Part shown: positions 1 through 5,182 of the stretch, piece by piece
Layout of the letters: every line of letters begins with the position of its first letter
Numbering within the stretch: position 1 is the first letter of the stretch
NCBI GenBank assembly: GCA_945957305.1
Contig: CAMFLN010000100.1
Span: forward strand, 1 to 8,277
Length of the DNA stretch: 8,277 nt
Direction of reading: 5' to 3'
DNA from: an uncultured Planctomycetaceae bacterium
GTDB lineage: Bacteria > Planctomycetota > Planctomycetia > Pirellulales > JACPPG01
Notes under the pieces: model-generated
The model's database searches: none
What the model was told of the DNA's origin: nothing
Seen by the model: only the letters and a program-made list of their open reading frames with translations
Made by a program: the position numbers and the translations under genes

Positions 1-451
1 GTTGCTGCTGGCAGACCTGGTGCGTTTACTGGATATGCCCTTGAAGATCGGTCTGGTGCAAGCGTCGAGTTATCGCGGTGCGACCAAGCCGGGCGAATTG
101 AGATTGAACCTGGATATGTTGTCCGACATCAAGGGACGCCATGTTCTAATCATTGACGATATTTTCGACACGGGGCATACACTCGAAGCGTTGGTCCGGC
201 AATTTGCCTCGCTCGAACCGGCCGGCGTGCGCTCGGCTGTTTTGTTGCGAAAGGCGGGCCGTGTCGAAGTGGCAATGCAACCTGACCATGTCGGCTTCGA
301 AATTCCCAACGAGTTCGTCGTGGGCTACGGGCTCGATTATGCTGATCTGTACCGGAATTTGCCGTATGTCGCGGCGCTCGATCCTGAGGATTTGCAGGCA
401 CATGACCGCGGTGAGCTGTCAGCACGCGTTGCCGACGGACAGGCCACTTGA
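1..451 (+). CDS. hpt: Hypoxanthine phosphoribosyltransferase, 5'-truncated by window edge
   Basis: This enzyme of purine salvage transfers the phosphoribosyl group of PRPP to hypoxanthine (often also guanine) in the cytoplasm, giving IMP or GMP. The reading frame is open from base 2, so the N-terminus lies outside the window; 149 codons remain of a usual length near 180. Counting from the first full codon, the flexible-loop Ser-Ser-Tyr is at residues 22-24 and the PRPP-binding motif VLIIDDIFDTGHTL at 48-61, with its Asp-Asp pair at 52-53. The purine-binding Lys is probably K84 in LLRK. The block VGFEIPNEFVVGYGLDY (97-113) is the classic C-terminal signature of HPRT. The frame ends at TGA 449-451. 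The leucine at the first full codon (TTG) should not be taken as the true start. The downstream glycosyltransferase has no functional tie. Family assignment is very secure; substrate preference cannot be read from the sequence. Confidence 0.94.
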   Translation, partial: LLLADLVRLLDMPLKIGLVQASSYRGATKPGELRLNLDMLSDIKGRHVLIIDDIFDTGHTLEALVRQFASLEPAGVRSAVLLRKAGRVEVAMQPDHVGFEIPNEFVVGYGLDYADLYRNLPYVAALDPEDLQAHDRGELSARVADGQAT

Positions 452-525
452 CCCTGCGGTCCACCGTGTTGTGGCTTGTTTGCACCGGTATTGTTCGTCT
501 CCCGATTTTGCCCCAGTGAGTCTTC

Positions 526-1626
526 GTGAAGCAGCGCATTCTGCACATCATTCCCACGCTTGATCGCTCGGGAGCCGAAAAGCAACTGACGCTGCTGGCC
601 GCTGGCTTACCACGCGATGAGTTCGATGTGCATGTCTGTGCGCTCACGCGCGGGGGGCCCTTGGCGGCGGACCTGGCGCAGGCCGGCATCCCGCTGCACA
701 TCATCGGTAAGGCACGGAAGATCGATCCTTTCGCCTATCTCCGCCTGAAAGCGCATATCAAAGCACTGCAGCCTCATGTGGTGCAGACGTGGATCTTCGC
801 CGCCAATTTCTATGGTCGCGCGGCGGCCATGTTCGCGCGCGTGCCGCGGATTGTCGCTAGCGAGCGCTGTGTCGATCCCTGGAAAACGTGGCGCGAACTG
901 GTCATCGACCGCTCGCTCGCGCGTCGCACAGACAGAATCGTCGTCAACAGCAGCGGGACCGAAGAGTTCTACGTCGGGCACGGGATCGAGCGCAGCAAGT
1001 TCGTGCTCATACCGAATGGAATTCACCCTGCGACCGCCAGCACGATCACTCGTGCGCAGTTGCTGGCCGACCTGGGCTTGCCGGCCGAGGCGCGTTTGAT
1101 TGGCGCGGTCAATCGCCTGTGGCCGCAAAAGCGGGTGAAGGACCTGATCTGGGCCGCGGACTTGTTGAAAGTGATTCGCCCCGACGTCCATTTGCTCGTA
1201 ATTGGCGACGGTCCGCAGCGCGAACGCCTGCTCCGTTTTCGCCGGCAAGTGTGCATCGAGGACAAAGTGCATTTCCTGGGCCATCGCGACGACGTGGCCC
1301 AGATGATGCCGCACTTCGACGTGCTGTGGTTGGGCAGCGAGTACGAGGGGCTGCCCAACGTCATCATGGAGGCGATGTCGCACGCCGTGCCGGTCGTCGC
1401 AACCGATATTTCAGGCTGTCGCGACCTGGTTGTCACTGGCGAGACAGGCTACCTGGTTCCGGTCGGCGACCGCGCCGGTTTTGCCCGCTATACGAACAAG
1501 TTGCTTGACGATCGCGAACTCGCGCGGCGCCTGGGAGAAGCGGGACGCGCGCGCGTGCTTGCCGAATTCAGCGTCGAAAAAATGGTGGAACGTCACGCGG
1601 CACTGTATCGCGAATTGCGGGCTTAA
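526..1626 (+). CDS. GT4 family (group 1) glycosyltransferase
   Basis: This is a complete 366-residue retaining glycosyltransferase of the GT-B fold, of the kind that moves a sugar from a nucleotide-sugar donor to a lipid-linked or polysaccharide acceptor at the cytoplasmic face of the membrane. The N-terminal acceptor domain opens with a Rossmann strand, RILHIIPTLDRSGAEKQ (4-20), whose SGAE matches the usual GGAE loop. The C-terminal donor domain begins near IPNGI (162-166), followed by IGAVNRLWPQKR (192-203), LLVIGDGPQ (223-231), FLGHRDDV (250-257) and the EX7E motif with E274 and E282 in EGLPNVIMEAM. PVVATDISGCRDLV (289-302) and GETGYLV (305-311) complete the signature. No membrane segment or signal peptide is seen. 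The start is GTG at 526, with an in-frame TGA at 517-519 just upstream that excludes anything earlier; the ribosome site is weak (GTGAG at 516-520). Donor and acceptor cannot be deduced, and no polysaccharide cluster surrounds the gene. Confidence 0.94.
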   Translation: MKQRILHIIPTLDRSGAEKQLTLLAAGLPRDEFDVHVCALTRGGPLAADLAQAGIPLHIIGKARKIDPFAYLRLKAHIKALQPHVVQTWIFAANFYGRAAAMFARVPRIVASERCVDPWKTWRELVIDRSLARRTDRIVVNSSGTEEFYVGHGIERSKFVLIPNGIHPATASTITRAQLLADLGLPAEARLIGAVNRLWPQKRVKDLIWAADLLKVIRPDVHLLVIGDGPQRERLLRFRRQVCIEDKVHFLGHRDDVAQMMPHFDVLWLGSEYEGLPNVIMEAMSHAVPVVATDISGCRDLVVTGETGYLVPVGDRAGFARYTNKLLDDRELARRLGEAGRARVLAEFSVEKMVERHAALYRELRA

Positions 1627-1633
1627 TCGCCCG
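1618..1633. terminator. Small GC hairpin across the convergent stops (possible weak bidirectional terminator)
   Basis: CGGGC at 1618-1622 pairs with GCCCG at 1629-1633 around a six-base loop, TTAATC, that contains the stop of the glycosyltransferase gene. The hairpin fills the 8-base gap between two convergent genes, where a shared terminator would be expected. The stem is only five pairs and no T-run follows on either strand, so a standard intrinsic terminator is doubtful. Confidence 0.25.
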
Positions 1634-1634
1634 G

Positions 1635-2816
1635 TCAGAGCGTCAACCAGCGGCGGCCATAGCTGACCTCGCCAGCGTCGCGAACGAGCGACTCATGCTC
1701 GGCGGCATCGATCGCCCAGGCCATGATCGAGGGATGATGGGCCAGGCGTGGGCAGACGTGCGCGGCCCAGGCGGCAGGGACATATTGCACCACGCCCACG
1801 TTGCCGCGATCAAGGGCGTGGTAAGCCGCACCTGGTAATACGGCCCGCATGCCGACGACCGTGCCAGGTTGCCCCAGCACTTCTTGGAACTTGGCATCAT
1901 CGAGCGTGACATAATCAAACCATGTAAGCGAGGTCGTATCGGCACTTGCCTCGAGTAGCTCGCGACGAAGCGGCGTATTGTCGGGCGCTGGCGGCGCGGT
2001 TTCTCGCGTGCCCTGCCACAGCGTAGTCTTGTTGCCGAGCAAGCGGATTTCGACCGGCATCAGAACCGGTTCGTCCAACGCGTCAGGCCAGGTGGGCCAG
2101 TCAGCGACGGGCGTCGTGATGTGAAACGATTCGCCGGCAACGACGGGGCGGAAATCGAGCTCGCGCTCGCAGGCCGCGACAATCAGGTTTAAACGTTCGG
2201 CGGGAGCCTCGCTGCAAATGTGGCCGGCGAGGTGTAACTGCGGCGGCGAGCCTTGTTCCCACCAAATTGCAAGTTCGTCGAGAAAAGCGCGCGAGCGAAT
2301 TTCGAGCTGCACATCACCCAAGAGCCCTCCGGCAAGCCTCTCGCGCCCAGGACGCAGCAATGTCTTCGCTGCCCTCTGCCCGCTGCCCTCTGCCTGCTGT
2401 TCCAGTAGTTCGACATCGATATCGATCACAAAGCTGGCTCCTTTCTGCCCTCTGCCCTCTGCCCTCTGCATGCTCTTTGTGATATCCGCTGCAGCGGACA
2501 GGGCGTAACCGTTGATGGGGAAGAGGGGCTGCCCATCGAGCAAACATTGGCCGTGGCCGTCGACGCCAGCGACGACGAGCCAAACCCGTTCGTGCGCTTC
2601 GAGCCCTGTAGGGCGATTGAAGCGGCGCGAGTAGCGCGCCCGCCCGCGAAAGCCTGGGCCCAGCGCTGTGCCCCAATCGGTCAAGGGATTGATCCGCTGC
2701 GCTGGGGGAAGAGGATCGGTCGATTCGATGATGGCTGCGTCGGCGGCGGACGAAAATCGGGCCAGTGGCTGCAGGTCCCAGGGACCACGCAAGCGAATAA
2801 CGTGCGGATATGCCAT
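1635..2816 (-). CDS. GH2-like sugar-binding-fold protein, probably non-catalytic
   Basis: This 393-residue protein resembles the N-terminal part of glycoside hydrolase family 2 enzymes. IRLRGPWDLQPL (7-18) looks like the first jelly-roll strand. RARYSRRFNRP (59-69), RVWLVVAGVDGHGQCLLDGQPL (77-98) and RLAGGLLGDVQLEIR (160-174) match the GH2 pattern of framework strands, a bound-ligand loop and a GG..DV.LE strand. LAHHPSIMAWAID (358-370) resembles the barrel motif HPSi..W.. that normally runs into the catalytic Asn-Glu, but here Ala-Ile-Asp-Ala follows instead. The length is well short of the 600-1000 residues of active GH2 enzymes, and the second half of the barrel is missing. Two Gly/Gln/Glu-rich stretches (115-126 and 139-151) come from heptanucleotide arrays and sit on either side of the strand FVIDIDVELL. 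ATG 2816 lies 16 bases after the stop of the upstream pseudopilin gene, suggesting coupled translation; no clear Shine-Dalgarno is visible. No signal peptide is seen. Sugar binding is inferred; a fully different role is possible. Confidence 0.62.
   Translation of the reverse strand: MAYPHVIRLRGPWDLQPLARFSSAADAAIIESTDPLPPAQRINPLTDWGTALGPGFRGRARYSRRFNRPTGLEAHERVWLVVAGVDGHGQCLLDGQPLFPINGYALSAAADITKSMQRAEGRGQKGASFVIDIDVELLEQQAEGSGQRAAKTLLRPGRERLAGGLLGDVQLEIRSRAFLDELAIWWEQGSPPQLHLAGHICSEAPAERLNLIVAACERELDFRPVVAGESFHITTPVADWPTWPDALDEPVLMPVEIRLLGNKTTLWQGTRETAPPAPDNTPLRRELLEASADTTSLTWFDYVTLDDAKFQEVLGQPGTVVGMRAVLPGAAYHALDRGNVGVVQYVPAAWAAHVCPRLAHHPSIMAWAIDAAEHESLVRDAGEVSYGRRWLTL
2371..2398. repeat. Heptanucleotide repeat array A (GCCCTCT-type, 4 units)
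   Basis: Four consecutive 7-base units can be read on the plus strand: GCCCTCT (2371), GCCCGCT (2378), GCCCTCT (2385) and GCCTGCT (2392). Two are exact and two carry one or two changes. The array lies inside the minus-strand GH2-like gene and is translated as a Gln/Ala/Glu/Gly-rich segment around residues 140-150. It is a twin of the array at 2447-2474; the first units are 76 bases apart. Confidence 0.85.
2447..2474. repeat. Heptanucleotide repeat array B (GCCCTCT-type, 4 units)
   Basis: Three exact GCCCTCT units (2447, 2454, 2461) are followed by a divergent one, GCATGCT (2468). The degenerate final unit resembles that of array A (GCCTGCT). Read on the minus strand, the array encodes MQRAEGRGQ at residues 116-124 of the GH2-like protein, since three 7-base units give one seven-residue period. 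One strand of the exact unit has no T and the other no A, so it can contain no stop codon in any frame. Confidence 0.88.
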
Positions 2817-2832
2817 GCCAGGAGCGAGCCGG

Positions 2833-4764
2833 TTACTCGGGCACGAACTCCTGGACGACCGTCACTTCGCGAATTTCCTTGGAATCGGGATCGAAGCAAC
2901 GAATCTTGATCTGCACACCCCGCAACGCGAAAGGATACGGCGGCGGCGCTTCCAACTCGTTGACATCGTCAACGACGCCGTCACCGTTGTCGTCGATTCC
3001 GTTGGTCCCTCGATCGACGATGCCATCATTATCCTGGTCGATGCCATCGACTTCGTAATGCCACGAGCCGGTGTCGTAGATCACAGCGCAGTAAGGGTCT
3101 TCGTTGGTATAGGTGTACGGTGGAGTGGGAATCCCAGCTAACCCCGTGCCGGAAAAGGCGGCTAACCCCGACTTGGCATTCCCCGGACCAGCAAAGTGAG
3201 AAAACAAAAGTGGCTTCAATGCGCTTTGTTGGGCCGCTGATAAGCCGGAAAACGGCGCGCCCGCGAGTTGCAAGTAATTCATCACAGCCGAGCTGTAATA
3301 CAAGTCGACATAAGCTCCTTGCCCAACGACGCTGAAAGATCTGGGAGGTGGTAGACCGAGAGCATAGTCCACAACAGCCTTGGCGTAGCCGGGATCGCCG
3401 GGCGAAAACACTGCGGTCGTCGTCGCGTCGGTGACACTAATCAATTGGGCCGTTGGGTCCCAAACGCGCACATCGAACGACAACACGTTCGTCAGGATAA
3501 TGTCTTCGCCATAGCGGCTGCCGTAGGGGGCTGGCGAAGCCGATTGGTTTTGAATATTCGGGGGAAAGTAATTGGTCATCGCGCCCGTCAGCGGATCCGC
3601 CGAGGCCGCGCTATTGCCTTTATTCCATTGGTGCGAATACCAAGGAGGATTAGGACGTACCCATGCGTCAAATTGTTCGACGGCCGGTTTCGGCTTCAGA
3701 TCCGGAGTTGGAACTGCGCCATTGTCAGCGCGTAAATAAAGTTGCGCTGAATTCTGATCCATGACAGTTGAAATATCGATTGTGCCCGGCAATGGCCAAT
3801 ACGGTGACGTGCATTCTTGCAGCGTCGGCAATCCCAGTCGCCCGGATGTAGCGATAGGAACTGGCTGCGACGGCAGCGATGCCAGCGCCGACGAACCAAA
3901 CGGTGAGGTGCTATAGAAGATCCCCCAACCGCGCACGTCGTGCGGCCAGCCAAAAGGAGACGTCCCAGATACAACCGGCCGGTGCGCGAAACGATTCTCT
4001 CGTTTCGTCAAATCTTCAAGGGAATTCGCGGCAGTGAAGAAGGCGGGCGGCGACGGGCTCAAGTCGTACCCGAGACCAGCGGCCCGTGCCGACAGATCGC
4101 ACAGCGAATAGAAGTTCGTCGCATATGGATAAAGTGGCGTCGTATAGTAGGGCGCCGAGGCGCTGTTCGGCTGCGGAATCGCGTATTGAGAATTTGGATT
4201 AGTGCTGTCGGGTCGGGTCGGCAAATCGGGACGCACCAGCAATTGCCGGCGGTATAACGTAGTCCCGCGAATAAACCAGACAACTTCGGCGACCTGCGAT
4301 TGCAGGATGGATACCGAGTAGCTCGATGTCGCCGGGTTGTAGAGTGCGCCTCGCCCCTGAAACATCTCCCCCTTGCTGCGCGTCGTGAGCATCAGGATGT
4401 CATCGTTGTCGCCGACCGTGGTGTCGGGACCCAAGACACCGGCTTCATCAAGGACCGGCTCGGTATTTGGCGGCAATCGTCCCACTGGTCCTTCGATGAT
4501 CTCGAAGTAGCCTTCGCCATTTTCCGGCCGGCGCGGTGGCAGCATCTGCGTCGTTGCCCCCGCCAGATCGAGTTGCAGCCGCTGCTTGACCGAGCGTAAC
4601 TGATCGCTCAACTCCATTGAGGCGTTGTGCTTGGCGACGTTGTCGCCGATCGAACCGAAGATCGTGACCACGATCCCCATCAGCAACAGCGTCACCGCCA
4701 TCGCCACCAGGACTTCAACAAGTGTGAAGCCGTAACGCTCCGCGCGCCGGTTGTCGAAACGCAT
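2833..4764 (-). CDS. Prepilin-type / type II secretion pseudopilin-like protein (GspJ-like ends, very long)
   Basis: This is an exported filament-subunit-like protein with a class III (prepilin) signal. From ATG 4764 it has a short basic leader MRFDNRRAERYG, then FTLVEVLVAMAVTLLLMGIVV. Cleavage by prepilin peptidase is expected after G12, and the conserved fifth-position Glu of the mature protein is E17. The frame is open further up to ATG 4866, but that would make a 46-residue leader, so I prefer 4764 (643 residues). Real GspJ minor pseudopilins are about 200 residues. The tail RGVQIKIRCFDPDSKEIREVTVVQ resembles theirs, with a long Pro/Ser/Tyr-rich middle region between. Just before this tail, about residues 573-600, is an acidic segment with two Ca-loop-like repeats, DQDNDGIVD and DDNGDGVVDD. 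It is first of a two-gene unit with the GH2-like gene. No gspE, gspD or gspG homologue lies in the window, so assignment to T2SS, type IV pili or another pseudopilus is open. Confidence 0.83.
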   Translation of the reverse strand: MRFDNRRAERYGFTLVEVLVAMAVTLLLMGIVVTIFGSIGDNVAKHNASMELSDQLRSVKQRLQLDLAGATTQMLPPRRPENGEGYFEIIEGPVGRLPPNTEPVLDEAGVLGPDTTVGDNDDILMLTTRSKGEMFQGRGALYNPATSSYSVSILQSQVAEVVWFIRGTTLYRRQLLVRPDLPTRPDSTNPNSQYAIPQPNSASAPYYTTPLYPYATNFYSLCDLSARAAGLGYDLSPSPPAFFTAANSLEDLTKRENRFAHRPVVSGTSPFGWPHDVRGWGIFYSTSPFGSSALASLPSQPVPIATSGRLGLPTLQECTSPYWPLPGTIDISTVMDQNSAQLYLRADNGAVPTPDLKPKPAVEQFDAWVRPNPPWYSHQWNKGNSAASADPLTGAMTNYFPPNIQNQSASPAPYGSRYGEDIILTNVLSFDVRVWDPTAQLISVTDATTTAVFSPGDPGYAKAVVDYALGLPPPRSFSVVGQGAYVDLYYSSAVMNYLQLAGAPFSGLSAAQQSALKPLLFSHFAGPGNAKSGLAAFSGTGLAGIPTPPYTYTNEDPYCAVIYDTGSWHYEVDGIDQDNDGIVDRGTNGIDDNGDGVVDDVNELEAPPPYPFALRGVQIKIRCFDPDSKEIREVTVVQEFVPE

Positions 4765-5008
4765 GAAGCCGCAGTGCCGTACGCGCCCCTGGGAGCGCGC
4801 GCAACTGCTGGAATTATTAAAAGAATCACCGCGACAGGGGACGGGCCGGTGCATACTCTGCTCCACGCGCGTGCGAGCGCTCGATCAATCAAAATTGCCC
4901 GTCTGGCGGCTGGCCCGCGATTGCCGTGGGCGGGTCACAGGGGGACAGTGGAAGCCGGCACCTTGAAGAGCTGGTGTCCGGAGCGTCCCGACGAGACCCA
5001 CTAGTATT

Positions 5009-5037
5009 ATTGCACTCGGGCCGGCAGCGTGTGTCAA
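5009..5037 (-). promoter_or_regulatory. Possible sigma70-like promoter facing the pseudopilin gene
   Basis: On the minus strand a perfect TTGACA (5037-5032) is followed after 17 bases by TGCAAT (5014-5009), which matches four of six -10 positions but lacks the important second-position A. Transcription would start near 5002, leaving an untranslated leader of about 240 bases before ATG 4764. Planctomycete promoters are poorly characterised, so this is a consensus match only. Confidence 0.22.
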
Positions 5038-5105
5038 GCGATCTGCGCCCCAGGAGCCACCGGCAGAGGAGTGAAAACTTGGTGGGACAGCACAGCGGCA
5101 ACTGC

Positions 5106-5134
5106 TTGACCGCCCCTCGCCGGGCGTCCATCAT
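5106..5134 (+). promoter_or_regulatory. Possible sigma70-like promoter for the TPR-thioredoxin gene
   Basis: TTGACC (5106-5111) matches five of six -35 positions, and CATCAT (5129-5134) matches four of six -10 positions, including second-position A and final T; the spacer is exactly 17 bases. Transcription would begin near 5141, about 42 bases before ATG 5183. The spacer overlaps an inverted repeat, CGCCC (5111-5115) with GGGCG (5122-5126), that could be an operator or mere GC-rich chance. Confidence 0.35.
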
Positions 5135-5169
5135 GCATTTTCCTCCCCCTCGCACGGTCCCGCCCCGCC

Positions 5170-5173
5170 GGAG
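5170..5173 (+). promoter_or_regulatory. Ribosome binding site (GGAG) fixing the start at 5183
   Basis: GGAG lies nine bases before ATG 5183. It is the clearest Shine-Dalgarno in the window and supports this start, which carries a long basic n-region ahead of the hydrophobic signal core. Confidence 0.55.
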
Positions 5174-5182
5174 TTTTCCCAG

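Larger units (their letters stand above)
4765..5182. other. Divergent intergenic region between pseudopilin and TPR-thioredoxin genes
   Basis: These 418 bases separate two divergent genes. I found no convincing coding frame apart from the possible upstream extension of the pseudopilin frame to 4866. An AT-rich island at 4811-4826 contains TTTAAT on the minus strand (4821-4816), a possible -10 without a good -35; it would give a leader of roughly 45 bases for a start at 4764. A second AT-rich spot is at 5002-5011. CGAGCGCTCG at 4874-4883 is a perfect 10-base palindrome, possibly by chance in GC-rich DNA. The region should contain control signals for both units. Confidence 0.7.

Noticed and set aside
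452..525. Promoter or terminator between hpt and the glycosyltransferase
   Set aside because: Only a four-pair stem (CCAC 461-464 with GTGG 471-474) and poorly spaced -10-like TATTGT (489-494) are visible; neither is above chance.
150..704. 184-codon minus-strand open frame spanning the hpt-glycosyltransferase gap
   Set aside because: It is antisense to two well-recognised genes, is Arg/Ser-rich and lacks any recognisable motif.
607..1383. 258-codon open frame on the minus strand
   Set aside because: It lies antisense to the secure GT4 glycosyltransferase gene, and its translation shows no family motif; it is a GC-rich shadow frame.
2371..2474. Possible CRISPR array
   Set aside because: The units are only 7 bases, directly adjacent and translated within a gene; there are no unique spacers of regular length and no cas genes.
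2668..3141. 157-codon plus-strand open frame with valine/isoleucine-rich stretches
   Set aside because: It overlaps the start of the GH2-like gene and the end of the pseudopilin gene antisense; its V/I/D-rich parts are the reverse reading of the acidic calcium-loop repeats.
4765..4866. Upstream start (ATG 4866) for the pseudopilin
   Set aside because: It would add 34 residues before a standard 12-residue prepilin leader; the short basic leader from ATG 4764 fits prepilin peptidase substrates much better.
4889..5155. 88-codon minus-strand open frame in the divergent region
   Set aside because: Its translation has Cys/Arg/Ser-rich random-looking composition, no motif and no ribosome site, and it would overlap the likely promoters.
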